Positions 41,280 through 52,572 of a stretch of 64,000 nt of DNA are shown here, piece by piece. This DNA comes from Ceratothoa steindachneri. Its lineage: Eukaryota > Arthropoda > Malacostraca > Isopoda > Cymothoidae. The stretch is taken from contig OZ018321.1 in assembly GCA_963969495.1 (NCBI GenBank), positions 64,758,780 to 64,822,779 of the forward strand, in the 5' to 3' direction. Under the pieces are notes generated by a model. It did not search any database. It was not told the origin of the DNA and saw only the letters and a list, made by a program, of their open reading frames with translations. The position numbers and the translations under genes were made by a program. Position 1 is the first letter of the stretch. The number at the start of each line of letters is the position of its first letter.

Positions 41280-41282
<3 letters not shown>
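40983..41282 (+). repeat. Foldback repeat, copy 2
   Basis: Related to 9,665-9,980: ccaaagaag, ccaccacagggctt, the hairpin around tttgaagacagaa, and gaagacagaaagaaagatgc are shared. The long inverted repeat is present but less perfect: the arm with aaatttgacgtaaatgagca (about 41,119) is complementary to tgctcatttacctcaaattt (41,250). A (TA)n tract follows directly. Confidence 0.75.

Positions 41283-41344
<62 letters not shown>
41282..41344. repeat. (TA)n microsatellite
   Basis: 63 bp of TA between the foldback repeat and a Penelope-like fragment. Confidence 0.97.
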
Positions 41345-41348
<4 letters not shown>

Positions 41349-42230
41349 AAAAAAACTCACAAAGTGGCACGTGAGGAAAGCAATAATATGATAACCAACC
41401 GGTTTTCAATTACAAAAATTGTTTTATCTTGCTATACTTCGAACCATTTTTTTGTCTTACTCGTATTTTTAAGCAACTTAATATCTCTGTAAATTTTAGA
41501 TATGAATCCACTTTATATAAAATGTTGGTCCACAATAATACAAGGAAAAAAGGTGGAGTATATTCTATAGAATGTTCTATTTGCAATTTACCTTACTTCG
41601 GGCAAACTAGTAAATCTTTATCTACTAGAATTTACCAACATAAGTATAATATTAGAAAAGGTGAAATAAACAGCGCTTTATTTTTATATTTATCCGTAAA
41701 TAACCACCTCATTGACTGGAACTCTGCAAAATTCCTTTATCATTCCACTGATTTTACAAAAAGAAATATTGTCGAGTGTTCCTTAATTTTCATCTTAACC
41801 AATATTAACATTTTCCCTGGCCTATTTAAACTCGACCCTGTTTTATAAAAACTTGTACTAAATGAAATAACTTCATAATGCACCTGTTGTCACTCTTTAT
41901 GTGATCGTGGATTAGCTCTTAGCCCTAAATGTTTTCGTTCTAATGATAATCCTTTAAAATGGTTTTGTTTTTTCACCCACCACATTCCATTTATATACAT
42001 GGCGTTGTTGTGTGTATATCGTTTTAGGGATACATATGTGTATTATTAGTTGCGTATTGTTCTTTTTATTGGTATTTTTCTCTCTTGTTTTTGTGTTTTT
42101 CCATTGGTTTGTACTATGTGATGGGCGTTCCCTTCGTATCTTTGTACCCTATATAAGGTTGTCTTCTCCATTTTCATGCTATTCCTTGAAAATGAACTTG
42201 CAAATATAGTCCGAAAGTGCTTAGATTGAT
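41345..42230 (+). mobile_element. Penelope-like element, 3' part
   Basis: A + strand fragment with the GIY-YIG endonuclease (41,430-41,850) and a 380-bp trailer ending near cttgaaaatgaacttgcaaatatagtccgaaagtgc (split here: cttgaaaatgaacttgc, then cgaaagtgctt), a type of terminal motif I associate with Penelope-like elements. The RT upstream is missing: the coding part begins about 90 bp after the (TA)n tract. Confidence 0.72.
41430..41848 (+). pseudogene. GIY-YIG endonuclease of a Penelope-like element (139 codons open)
   Basis: The Penelope-type endonuclease domain with an open frame. YESTLYKMLVHNNTRKKGG leads into GVYSIECSICNLPYFGQTSK, the GVY...YFGQT motif (GIY-YIG), with the two Cys typical of the linker (CSIC). 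Then follow SLSTRIYQHKYNIRKGEINS (catalytic Arg, conserved His), ALFLYLSVNNHLIDWNSAKF (family: AxxxHxxxxNHxIDW) and RNIVECSLIF (catalytic Glu), ending LFKLDPVL. The upstream limit lacks RT motifs, so it is a truncated product. The same protein block recurs on - at 61.7-61.9 kb (NSAFFVRLSENGHPTIG). Confidence 0.82.
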
Positions 42231-42259
42231 CTTTTCATTTTTCTGTGGGTTAATTTTCG

Positions 42260-42630
42260 TCGAAATGTGTGTTGAAAAAGAGATGGTAGCTGGCAACACA
42301 TGGTTTAAAAAGAAAGAGCACAAGAAGTATACCTAGGAATGACTGGTTGAGCAGGTGAGAGAAAGGGTGATTGAGGATCAAAGAAGCATGTTAGACTATG
42401 TTCTGATAGGATGAGGGAATGTGAAGTGACTTTCGGATGTAGATGTAAAGAAGAGGATGGTGGGAGACTTATCCGACCATTATCTGGTGATAGCAGAAGT
42501 AAGAGTAAAGAATGAATAGGTTGGCAAACTCCTTCGTTTGCCAAAGAAGGAGGTGGTAAGGGTGGAGAAGTTGAAAGAAGCGAGGTGCAAGAAAGAATAC
42601 AAGGAACTGGTTGCAAGGGAGTGGGAGTAA
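42260..42630 (+). pseudogene. LINE endonuclease C-terminal fragment
   Basis: A piece of an APE-like endonuclease different from the others here. GNTWFKKKEHKKYTW, VIEDQRSMLDYVLIG, VDVKKRMVGDLSDHYLVIAE then VRVKNE. The N-TWF-x-KK, DYVL and SDHYLV blocks are those of RTE-type and related LINE endonucleases; SDHYLV is the C-terminal catalytic Asp-His motif. Two frame changes and one stop. No RT of this type follows. An I-like 5' end begins shortly after. Confidence 0.65.
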
Positions 42631-42639
42631 TCAGAGAGT

Positions 42640-43308
42640 CTGAGGGTCCGCGCGAAGTCTCAAACGGGAAATTGGAGATCCTTGAGGGAGGTTCCAGATG
42701 AGACGAGAGGAATCCCAGCCAATTTTTCGGAGACGAAAACGATTCGAGGCTTGCTCTGAACAGAGTAAGATTTCACAAAAGAGATGCATCTGCCTAGTGC
42801 GATCCAACCTCGATGGTATAAGCGAATACCAGGGACTTGGGGAAACAACCCCTCCAGGGGTACCACCTTGCCGTGGCGGAGGGGATTGAGAGCTCTGATC
42901 CCAGGAGCCGTACCAGGGTAAGACTAAGCTCTTACAAAGGTCCAACCATCCTGGAAAGGTCCTGGGTGAGGAGCCAGACCAAGCGTACCCCGCATCTTGT
43001 GGGGCAATTTTGTTCCTGAACTCCAGTACACATTTGGCCCACCTGGTTCCAGCTATAGAGTGCCTCTGTACGGGTCGACGGATGCACCCACTGAGGGGCA
43101 TCGTCTGCAGGACCGTGCCATAGAGGAGGTTTGGTTGTCTGGGTCGCCATTTTGTTTCTGGGAGGTCTTCGCACCGCAGCCCAGAGAATCTCCGTTATGC
43201 AGCTCAGCTGCTTAGAGCTCAGCGCTCTAAGGGCGCTCTTTGACTCACGATGACGATTTTGTGCATGCCGTCGGCTCCAGAGGCAGCCCCAAATAAAAAA
43301 TAATTTAT
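42640..43308 (+). other. 5' UTR of the + I-like LINE
   Basis: GC-rich leader containing ccaccttgccgtggcggagg (about 42,863), a sequence type I recognise from 5' UTRs of arthropod I/Jockey-like LINEs. No ORF matches a domain. The promoter is expected to be internal, but no single box was identified. Confidence 0.6.
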
Positions 43309-44939
43309 ATGGGTAAACTTAATAAAAATAATTCCCAAACACTGCAGGTTTCTGGTAATCGTGCCTTGGACCCTGATATTAGAAGATTTGACCCTTTGGG
43401 GTCAGAAGTTGACCCCGAGCTCAATTATGACCGATTTCTAGTTTTAAAAGCAAATGATATTCTTCTTAGTGAGGCTGATATCTTTGACGTATACGAGGAT
43501 TTTGTTGAAAAATGTGGCGAACCTGCTCAAATGTGACCACGTAATGATGGCGTATTGATAGTCGAGGCAAAATCAAGCAAACAACATTAGCGGATTAAGA
43601 ACCTACAGTCTTTAGCTTCTGTAGACATGTCCTCTGCTTCGCACCTGACATTTAACACTTCTAAAGGTGTAATCCAATCGGGAGAGCTAAAAGATTATGA
43701 CATCAACAAACTGGTGTCAAAACTTACCAGTCAGAAGGTTTTAAGTACCCACCGCATTTCCCGGTTTGTGAATGGCGCTAGATTACCTACTGCCACAATA
43801 ATCTGACCCTAAACAAATTGGAATCACCCAAGTACATTAAGGCTGGCTACCTTAATATCCCAGTCAAGCCTTACATTGAAAACCCACGGCGGTGGTTCCA
43901 TTGCCAACTCTTTGGCCATGTAAGCAAGTTTTGCAAACAGGCAAGGTCGTGTGTTAATTGTGGAGCAGATTTTCATGGGACACCCTGTTCTTAACAGCCA
44001 TGCTGCCTAACTGTGGTGAAGAACACCCTGCAACATCACAGCAGTGTACTTTCTTTCTCCATGAGAGAGAAGTCATTGCTATTAGAAACAGTTTTAAAAA
44101 AGGCCAGAAGAAGAGTAAGGGAGACGTACGTCTAACCTGGTGTGAGCTTTTCTGATGTTCTACGTTCTATTAGGCCAAAGAAAGAGAGAAGCCAGAGATA
44201 TCCTATTGGCTCTCCTCTGCCTGACCAGGTAAAAAGTCATCCCCGTCCTAAACGTACATCTCGTGATGAACACTCTTTGTCAGCATCTAACAATATTTCT
44301 GAGGTTGTCAACAAGAAGAGGAACCTTCCATCCTCTCCTGGTTCCCCAAGGGTAGCTAAACACCCTGCTACCGCCACAGAGCATGTGGATGTTAATCATG
44401 TTGGTCCTCAAGAAGTATCCATCCCGCCTCTGGATATCCACATTGTTCCTAAAGGACCAAGATCTCCTTCAGCACCAAAGCCAACTATCACTACAAACCC
44501 CCTTGTTGATACTGCTTTGGAACTCCTTCAACTCATAAAAGAGAAGGAATCAACTCTTGCTCCTTCCCAGGAGCCAGCTGTTGTGGAGGCTTCCCCCTCA
44601 TCTCAGGAGGGACCCCAAAATCTGAGTCCACATCCTCCTCTGCCAGTATCGGATCCACAACCTTCGCCGATACCCTTGCCACCACCATCACATATATCAT
44701 CACAACTAATACCACGAACTGTGTCAACGCCATCTGTTCCATTAACACCTGAACTGACTCCTGGAGTTGTTTCAATCTCTCCTTCTCCAGTGAAGACAGT
44801 TCTCCCCTACAGCCATACTCCTTTGTCATACTGTGAACCTAAGGTTAGTATGACACGAACTACTTCTGCTGGTAGTTCAAACCCCAAATCTCCTACCCCT
44901 AACGGTAGTAAGAAATCTAGCGTTGTACTTAAACGCTAA
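43309..44939 (+). pseudogene. ORF1 (zinc-knuckle, Pro-rich) of the + I-like LINE
   Basis: The RNA-binding first ORF. It starts MGKLNKNNSQTLQVSGNRAL (43,309), shifts frame at 43,537, then reads LTFNTSKGVIQSGELKDYDI and NKLESPKYIKAGYLNIPVKP YIENPRR, the RRM-like part preceding the knuckles. Knuckle 1 is RRWFHCQLFGHVSKFCK, where the first Cys is Trp. Knuckle 2 is CVNCGADFHGTPC (CX2CX4HX3C), both at 43,895-43,993. The last 265 codons (44,142-44,936) are open and low complexity: Pro/Ser-rich, no domain. The stop at 44,937 is followed almost at once by ORF2. Confidence 0.8.
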
Positions 44940-45620
44940 CAATTTCTCAAATTATTCATTGGAACCTCCAAGGTCTCTTCCCCAAATGGGAAGAGCTCAA
45001 GCTTCTGCTTAAAGATTACAATCCCGATTGTATTGCTTTACAGGAAACTTGTTTAGCTACTCGTAGAGTATCCAGCATTTCAGGTTTTGTGGGACATTAT
45101 AAGAACTCCGTAGAACTAATTCATGGTTATGCTGTTTTGGTTAACAACAGGGTTCCCCACAACCAACTGTCTCTTAATACAGACCGAAAGGCAGTTGCTG
45201 TCAGCCAGTTTTCCAGTCGCTATTATTCAGTCTGTTCTTTGTATCTTCCTCTTGGGGATGAAAGAGATACAGCTTTTTTAGCTACAAAGTTAGCTAATTT
45301 AATTGCTTAACTCCCCCTTCCCTTTGTATTGATCGGCGATTTTAATCCTCGACACCCCCTTAGGGAGGACCATGATAACAACCCTAGAGGAAATATGATT
45401 GAGAGATTTCTGGGCTTTAATGATGTTTGCTTTCTTAACAATGGCAGCCACACATCATTCGACATCCAGACAAAAAGCTTTACCTGTGTGGACTTGTCTC
45501 TCTGTTCACCAAGCTGTAGAGCTGATTTTGACTGGGCAGTGGATTCTGACTTGCGAAGCAGCGATCACTTCCCTATTTTAATAACACCATGTACAGGTAA
45601 TCTTCCTCTTGAGCCATGAT
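44940..45620 (+). pseudogene. Endonuclease of the + I-like LINE
   Basis: APE-like endonuclease at the ORF2 start. Blocks in order: IIHWNLQGLFPKWEELKLLL (Asn), PDCIALQETCLA (Glu), ISGFVGHYKNS, GYAVLVNNRVPHNQ, YYSVCSLYLPLGD (Tyr), then after a single stop at 45,309 FVLIGDFNPRHPLRED (intact GDFN, HPLW-like), CFLNNGSHTSFD, FTCVDLSLCSPS and LRSSDHFPILI (Asp-His). All active-site residues are present, so only the stop and the absence of one linking frame argue against function. Confidence 0.88.
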
Positions 45621-47760
45621 GGATCCTTCCTTCATGAAGATATTGACGTGGCTATTGACAATTTTATAAACCACATCAACCATGCAGCTAACTCCTCAAT
45701 CCCACTCTCCGGCTCAACTGCTCGTGGACCACAATTACCCTGGTGGTCTGCTGAGTGCTCGAGAGCTGTCACTGAATGTAAACAGACTTGCCGACGTTAC
45801 CACCGATGCCCCACGATGGTAAATAAAATTGCTCGTAACCGAGCAAGGGTAGCACGTTGACGCACCCTTCGACGAGCTCGACAGACCTCGTTGAATGGTT
45901 ACGTCGCGTCAATAAGCTGGCAAACCCCTGTAGACAGAATCTGGAAGGGGGCTAAAAGGCTATTGGGAAAATCCAATGGCTTTACGGCTCCCAACATTGT
46001 TCAAGCCAGGGAACTGTTGGGAGACTTGTCCCATATTTTCAATGTCTTGGCCAGATCTTTTTCTAATATTTCAAGCCCAGATAACTATTCCATCCAATTC
46101 CAGTGCTTTAGACTCCAACAAGAGCAGCATTGTATCAACTTTATGGAGCCTAACATGGATAATGAGCCTTACAATCGGCCCTTTTCTCTCCATGAGCTCC
46201 ATAATGCACTGAAGCACTGTGGATCGACTGCACCTGGATCGGATGGCATTTCCTATGATATGATTAGGAATGTGCATCCGTCCCTCCTCTCATGTTTGCT
46301 GGACATCTATAATTTTATCTGGATTAGAGGCTGCTTCTCTTCTATGTGGAGGGAGGCTGCGGTTTTACCCTTCTGAAAACCAGGAAAGGATGGGGCAGAA
46401 CCCACCCATTATCGGCCCATTGCCCTTACTAGTTGTCCATGTAAATTATTTAAGAGGATGATCAATACAAGACTCGTATTGTTTTTGGAGACAAACTACC
46501 TCATATCTCCCTCTCAATCAGGGTTCAGAAAAAAAGCAGAGTACCATCGACCTACTTGTTAGAATGGAATCTTGTATAAGAGATGCTTTTTCAAAGAGGC
46601 AGCATTCAGTTGCTGTCTTCTTTGATATTGAGAAAGCATATGATACCACCTGGAGGCGTGGTATCCTTGAGCAATTCTATGATTGGGGCCTACTGGGTTT
46701 TCTCCCCAGGTTTGTAGAGCAATTCCTCATGCGGCGCACACTACGTGCAAAAGTTAGAAATGCCCTATCAGAGCCCGTAAAGCAAGTTGATGGTGTGCCA
46801 CAGGGAAGTGTCCTCAGTGTCACCTGATTTTCTGTGGTTATCAACAGCATTATCACAAATATTCTAGCTGAGATTTCCTCGACTCTATATGTGGATGATT
46901 TAGCACTAATGTGTTCATCGCCTAGACTTCTATTTGTCATCCGTAAGCTACAACAAGTTATAAATACTGTAGCAGATAATGCTTCTTCCAAGGGCTTCCG
47001 CTTTTCCTCAGTAAAGACCAAGGCTGTCCATTTTTACAATTATAGATTCGCGACATGAGACCCCCCCCCCATCTGTCACTCTATGGTATCCCTGTCAACT
47101 TTGAGCCACATTTCAGATTTCTAGGGGCGATATTTGATTCAAGGCTTTCTTGGAGGCCTCACTTGGACGCCTTGAAAAGTTCTTGTCTGAAGAGAATGGA
47201 CATAATGAAATTACTGTCACACACCTCTTGGGGAATTGATCGCCGTACTCTGTGGCTTTTGTATTCAGCATTGGTCCAGTCAAAGCTGGACTATGGGTCA
47301 CAGGTGTACTCTTCTGCCTCACTGTCTACTCTTGAAAAATTGAATACTGTGCGTAACCAGGGTGCGCGCCTGGCTTCTGGAGCCTTCAAGTCCTCCCCTG
47401 TGTGGAGTATCTATGCAGAGAACGGGATTCTTCCTCTTCCCCTTCACAGACTCAAGTCTAACCTTAAATATCTTTTTAGACTTGAAAAATTGCCATGGTC
47501 ACCAGTATATGAGTTCACGTTCAATTTGCGAACAGTGGCCTCATATGATAAATTTTCATCTTTGGCTTGCCCCTTTGCTCTGCGCATGGGCGAGCACACA
47601 GGACTTCTAAGAGAGATCTCTATTATTCCATTTTCAATACCAAAGATTCCACCATGGGTCATACTACCTGTAATGGTATGCAAGAGGCTTACTGGCAGGC
47701 CCAAGAATCAGTCCTTGTCTGTAACCTTGAGAACCATGTTTGATAACCACTCCTCTCACC
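45609..47760 (+). pseudogene. Reverse transcriptase of the + I-like LINE
   Basis: RT with good motif retention. Linker: PWWSAECSRAVTECKQTCRR and TPVDRIWKGAKRLLGKSNGF. Fingers: HCGSTAPGSDGISYDMIRN (PGPDG counterpart), WREAAVLPF, a stop, then KPGKDGAEPTHYRPIALTSC (frame change). Palm: SVAVFFDIEKAYDTTWRRGI (first Asp, about 46,621), VDGVPQGSVLSVT (about 46,795) and LYVDDLALMCSS (catalytic YVDD, about 46,888). Thumb: FSSVKTKAVHF, then RFLGAIFDSRLSWRPHLDAL and LLYSALVQSKLDYGSQVYSS. The last part, 47,055-47,927, is a 290-codon open frame that runs on into RNase H. Confidence 0.88.
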
Positions 47761-48552
47761 ATCAACCTAACAACTTTGTGTTCACCGATGGGTCCAAGTC
47801 ATCGGACGGAGTTGGAGCTGCTGCTGTTTTTCCATCTCAGACAGCATTGGTTCGCCTACCAAGTGATCTTCTGTTTTCACAGCAGAATTTGTTGCTATTC
47901 TTGCGGCACTATTTGATATTGCTCTAATGCCATCTGGTTGTTTTACAATTTTCTCTGACTCCCTCAGTTCTCTGGAGACACTGGGTGATTTTGGTTCTAG
48001 CTATCCACTGGTTCCCAAGATCCAGCAGGGGCTTTTTTATCTTTCTTCCTTCTACAAGATTTCTTTTTTGCTGGGTGTCCAGCCATGTGGGAATCCCAGG
48101 TAATGAAAGGGCGGATGCCGCGGCCAAGGAGGTGGTATCTTTGGGGACACCCCCTTCTGCCCTAGTCCCACTTCGTGATATGTATCCTCTCATCACCGAA
48201 CATGTAGTCGGCGTATGGCAGAAGAGGTAGGATGAACTTCCTCCTACCAAAATCCATTCCATAAAACCTTCAGTCCTACCATGGCCACCTACCATGAGAC
48301 CACGTAGACTAGAGGTTATTTTGTGCCGACTGAGGATAGGCCATTGCCGCCTCACTCATGAACACTTGATGAATGGGTAGCCCCCACCTTTATGCATCCT
48401 ATGTGGAGTGCAACTCTCCATCCTTCACATTTTTGCTGAGTACCCCCTTTTGAGAAATCTCAGGATGAGGGTCTTCTCTTTCATTACTGAGCAGATGACT
48501 CCCCAGGAGATCCTGCAGGGCATCTTCTCTGAAACTCATTCATGCCTCCTTT
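47761..48552 (+). pseudogene. RNase H and terminal Cys/His motif of the + I-like LINE
   Basis: RNase H begins FVFTDGSKSSDGVGAAAVFP (Asp). A frameshift at about 47,890 follows, then FVAILAALFDIALM (the usual Glu of AEL is Ile-Leu here), TIFSDSLSSLETLG (Asp), and after another shift FCWVSSHVGIPGNERADAAA (His, last Asp). The end has PRRLEVILCRLRIGHCRLTH then PPPLCILCGVQLSILHIFAE, a C-x-x-C...H motif parallel to the one in copies A-C. The missing Glu and two shifts make it inactive. Confidence 0.85.
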
Positions 48553-48555
48553 AGT

Positions 48556-50015
48556 ATAAATAGAATTTTTAAATTTTTAGAAGTTCTAAAAATTTAAAAG
48601 TTCTATTCTTTGTGTGAATAGAGCTTTTACATTTTTAGAAGAATCTAATCTTCTAGCCAAAATTTAATATATAGTGCCATGATTTTATATTTTCTGCTCT
48701 TCTATTTATTGTTGTCATCTGTTTTTTATGTTTTGTTGAATTTTAATAGCTTATTTTTACATGTCTCCTTCTATGTGAATAGAATGTTTAGATTTTCACA
48801 AGAATTAAATTTTTTAGATAAAATTTAATATATTGTCCCATGATTTTATATTTTCTATTCTTGTATCTATTGTTGATCCATCTATAGTCTTTTTTTATCC
48901 TCTGTCGAATTTTAATAGTCTATTTCTTACATGTCTCCCTTTATGTGAATAAACTGTTTAAATTTTCAGAAGAATCTTAATCATTTATACAAAACTTAAT
49001 ATATTCTTCAATGATTTTATATTCTTTGCTCTTGTATATATCGTTGACCCATCTATAATCTATGTTTTTTATTCTTTGTTGAATCTTTAATTCTTTATTT
49101 TTATATGTTTCCTGTTACATGAATAGAATGTTTAATTTTTAGAAGAATCTGAACCTTTTAGACAAAATTTAATATAATCCATGATTTTATATTTACTGTT
49201 CTTGTATGTATTGTTGATCCATCTATAGTCTATGCCCTTTTTTATCCTTTGTTAAATTATTAACAGTTTATTTTTTACATGTTTCTTTTTATGTTAATAG
49301 AATGTTTAAGTTTTCAGAAGAATCTAAATCTTTTAGACAAAATTAATATATAGTGTCATGACTTTACATTTACTATTCTTGTTAAATTTCTACTAATTTA
49401 CCTTTTACATGTTTCCTTTTATATGAATAGAATGTTTAAATTTTCATAAGAATTTAAATCTTTTAGACAAAATTTAATATAGTACCATGATTTTATACTT
49501 TCTGTTCTAGTATCTATTGTTGATCCATTTATAGTTTGTCTTTATTATTTAATAGATTATTTTTACATGTCTTCTTTTATGTGAATAGAATGTTCAAATT
49601 TTCAGATGAATCTAAATCTTTTAGACAAAATTTAATATATTGTACCACAATTTTATACTCTCTGTTTTGTATCTATTGTTGATCCATTTATACCTTATAT
49701 TTCTTTTTTATCCTTTGTTGAATCTTAATAGATTATTTCTTACATATCTTCTTCTATGTGAATAGAATGTTTAAATTTTTAGAAGAATCTAAACCTCTTA
49801 GACAAAAATTAATATATTATTCCACGATTTTATATTTTCTGTTGGTTGATCAATTTATAGTTTGTGTTATTCATCCATTTTGAATTTTTAATAGTTTAAT
49901 TTTTATATGTTTTCTCCTATATGAATTGAATGTCTAAATTTTTAGAAGAATTTAAATTTTTCAGTTACAATTTAATACTGAATCTTTAATAGTTTATTTT
50001 TATACTATGTTATAT
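48556..50015 (+). repeat. AT-rich tandem repeat, unit about 170 bp, 8-9 copies
   Basis: A block (t)acatgt(c/t)t(c/t)ctt..atgtgaatagaatgttta recurs at about 48,759, 48,929, 49,103, 49,277, 49,407, 49,565, 49,742 and 49,905 (steps 170, 174, 174, 130, 158, 177 and 163), with a diverged first unit at 48,605. Each unit also holds agaatctaa(a)tcttttagacaaaatttaatata, catgattttata and ttgttgatccat. It lies between the ORF2 end and the (ATTC)n tail, so it looks like part of the LINE 3' UTR. Confidence 0.9.
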
Positions 50016-50198
50016 CTTTTAATGTTTTTTTTTTAAAATTCCTATACCTCAATTTTATTGATTTTAATTTATAGCTAATTTTTTATATATTTTCTAGATA
50101 TCAATATTTTATTGAGAATTAATGTGTAAATTGCCCGTCTCTGAATTTGGCTGCGGGATAGTCCGTTTGGGCTTTGTAGCATCTTTTTTCGGCACTAT

Positions 50199-50217
50199 TC
50201 ATTCATTCATTCATTAG
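50199..50217 (+). repeat. (ATTC)n tail
   Basis: A four- to five-unit attc repeat ending the + LINE. Short tandem tails of this type are usual at LINE 3' ends. The sequence beyond belongs to gypsy copy 2. Confidence 0.75.
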
Positions 50218-51060
50218 GGAAACAAACACACGATCTGACCAAAAGGCGACGGGTTCTCAAACTCAATCGGCTGATATTCGAAAACTCAAGGTATTTATAT
50301 GACGGCCATCTTTTTGGTTTCTCCTCGTTGGCAGACTCAGACGACTGGCTGACCACTTCCGGCGGCCAGATGGATTAGCGTTTGTCGCCTGACCCAAGTC
50401 ATATTGACCTTTAGATGTGGGCGGGAAACTTTCGTCTAGCAGTTTCCCGAATACAGAGATTAGCCCTTCCTTGGCGAGGTAAAAGCTTTTAACACACCCA
50501 ACTTAATTAACTGCACCTGTGAGGCGTCTGACGGATATTAAAATTATTTCTTCTTTTTTTCTCTTTAGATTACCCCACGTGGAGTTTTACATTCTTAGGA
50601 GACAGAGAGAGGGAAGGAATTCAAGAAACAAATGAAGGCGTATTCTTTTTGGCATCCCTTTCCCTTACATGCCCCCCTTCAAAAGATGGCGTTTTCCCGA
50701 CATGAAGGGGAAGGCACAAGGGCATCTCGACCAAAACCCCTCGGTATTAAAATTTCAGCCGACACTACGGCCGTCAAAGTACAGGATTTGCTCCGTTTGA
50801 TTCCAGATGACGGATAAAACTTATACATACATTTAAGTTAATGGGTAATAAATTACATAATTAAAATATATATATAGTTTCATGTTAATGCACTACCACA
50901 ATTTAGAATAAGAATCAATCAAGCGGAAGGACAATCCAGGAAATAATAAAAATAAAATCAATAATGACAACACGTATATAAAAGCAATACACTAAAATAC
51001 GGGCGTACGCACGTGCATTTATAGGATGTATGGAGTTCTACCTTGAGGGAGGAGGGTCCT
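50218..51060 (-). other. 3' non-coding region (candidate LTR) of gypsy copy 2
   Basis: Follows the RNase H stop. It shares blocks with 8,235-8,830 of copy 1. A TATA-like box on - (catataaatacc, about 50,302-50,290) is followed by a GC-balanced stretch, as in an LTR U3-R. No 5' LTR partner was recognised at 54.66-55.4 kb. Confidence 0.5.
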
Positions 51061-51546
51061 CTACTGGATTCCTACTTAGACTGCCTGTTACACAGTTTTC
51101 ACTACCTTTTAAATACAAAATTCGGAATTGATATCCCATCAATAGTAGACTTCAGCGCATAAGCCTTCCGTTTTGGCTTTTACAATTTCTTAAGTACGCC
51201 AGAGGACGTTGATCCGTTTCGATCACGAACTCCTGACAAATCAGATACATTTTAAACTTCCGGACACCAGAAACTATTGCCAGAACATCAAGTTCTATTA
51301 CTGCATAGTTTTTCTCGCGCGGTAACAGCTTCCGGCTTGTATTAGCATAGGATAGCTATTCCCATCTTCTTCATACTGCAGCAACACGCAACCGATGCCA
51401 TCGTTGCTGGCATTCGTACGGATTCCAAACATTTTGTTCGGATTCGGGAGCCGCAATATGGGGGCAGATATTAACCTATCCTTCATCTGCGGGAAGTGGG
51501 AAATTGCCTTGGTTCTCCAAAAGAGGGAATCTGAGGAGTTTTTCAT
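51061..51546 (-). pseudogene. RNase H of gypsy copy 2
   Basis: It starts LISAPILRLPNPNKMFGIRT, then NASNDGIGCVLLQYEEDGNS, where the first catalytic Asp (TDAS in the family) is Asn. After EEDGNSYP the frame slips several times: pieces equivalent to PIAYASWKL, IELEALAIV and ETDHRPLAY of copy 1 are only partly readable (MLIQAGSCYRARKTMQ; FVIETDQRPLAYLRNCKSQ with a frameshift), and the end reads NRQSK-type then NPVEDPPP before the stop. Inactive. Confidence 0.8.
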
Positions 51547-51639
51547 AAGGAGAAAGTTCAGGGGGCCGCTAAGGCGGCAAAGTTGAGGACGAAGTGCCGG
51601 TAGAAGGAGGTTGAACCCAAGAAGGAACGTAGCTGCTTC

Positions 51640-52572
51640 TTAGTACGAGGAAGGGGCATATCTGAAATGGCCCTGACCTTTTCTTGCTGGGACGTTATTT
51701 GATTTTCTTCAATGTGAAACCCAAGGTACTTGATAGTGTCGTAAGCAAAATGACACTTGGAAGGACCTATGGTCAGACCATGCTCTCGGAGCCTATTACA
51801 GAGGGAACGAAGAGAGATTACATGTTAATCCCATGTGCGTGTAGCTACGTACACATTATCAAAATAGAATGACACATTGTTCAGACCATCTGAGAGCGGC
51901 GCATCCTTCTGTTGTAATTACTACAAGCAGTGACTGAACCGAACGGGAGGTGTTTAAATTGCATAAGCCCCTTTTCTGTAGGAAAGGAAGTGTATTTCCG
52001 AACACTATCCTTGAGGGAACTTTGATAGTACGCCCTGCATAAATCTATATCAGAATTAAATTTGGCGTTCTCGAACAAATGTAGGCTCTGGTCTATCAAT
52101 GGGATCGGTTCGGCATCAAAAACCGTCGCGGCGTTAAGTTTTAGAAAGTTCACACACATCCGAAAAGACTGGTCGGCTTCGGAACCATAACAATGGGGGA
52201 ACAGTACTCTGACGAAGAGAGTTCGATTATTTCTAATTTTAGTAAGTTTTCGACCTCCGCAATGAACGCTGATCGCAAATGAATTGGCGAAGGGTAACAC
52301 TTGGATCAGATCGGTTCTTGCGTGGTCAATAATATGCCATGCTTGAATTGGTTCGAGCAACCAGGCTTCTCAGAAATGTCGTCCGGGTAGTCCTTTAACA
52401 ACAGGGATAATTGGGCTTTCTGAGCGGGCTCCAGGTGGGGATTTAGATCGATCTTCTGGGGGGATTCTTTATACGTTCCGGGGAGCAACGGGAGTGGGTA
52501 GTCATTGTCAGCTTCTAAGTAAACTGTCTGGACTAGGTTAAGAAATTTCGGGGAATAAGAGGCTTCCATCAC
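51640..52572 (-). pseudogene. Reverse transcriptase of gypsy copy 2
   Basis: RT of the element. It opens with the pre-RT linker HLEPAQKAQLSLLLKDYPDD then ISEKPGCSNQFKHGILLTTQ EPI (family: YPD-VF-x-x-PG-x-T-N ... H-x-I-x-L-T), then, with a frame change at 52,330, FRMCVNFLKLNAATVFDAEP (VDYRKLN block), DQSLHLFENAKFNSDIDLCR AYYQ (first catalytic Asp), GLMQFKHLPFGSVTACSNYN (MPFGL-type block), and after another shift NNVSFYFDNVYVATRTWD, where the polymerase box is YFDN instead of Y-x-DD. The thumb gives GLTIGPSKCHFAYDTIKYLG. The same YFDN is found in copy 1. Confidence 0.88.

Larger units (their letters stand above)
42640..50217 (+). mobile_element. I-like LINE of a second family (+)
   Basis: A nearly full-length non-LTR element on +: GC-rich 5' UTR (42,640-43,308), ORF1 with zinc knuckles (43,309-44,939), ORF2 with endonuclease, RT, RNase H and a terminal Cys/His motif (44,940-48,552), then a long AT-rich tail of tandem repeats and (ATTC)n. 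It shares domain order with copies A-D but the proteins and 3' end are clearly different. The right boundary is the (ATTC)4 end at 50,217, next to gypsy copy 2. The left boundary is approximate. No target-site duplication was found. Moderate number of stops. Confidence 0.85.

Noticed and set aside
42190..42230. A third hammerhead ribozyme at the end of the 41-kb Penelope fragment
   Set aside because: It has cttgaaaatga and cgaaag but no CUGANGA core, no stem II pairing of useful length, and no GUC site at the right place.
48556..50015. CRISPR array
   Set aside because: The units are about 170 bp, diverged, with no short conserved repeat and unique spacers, and the DNA is eukaryotic.
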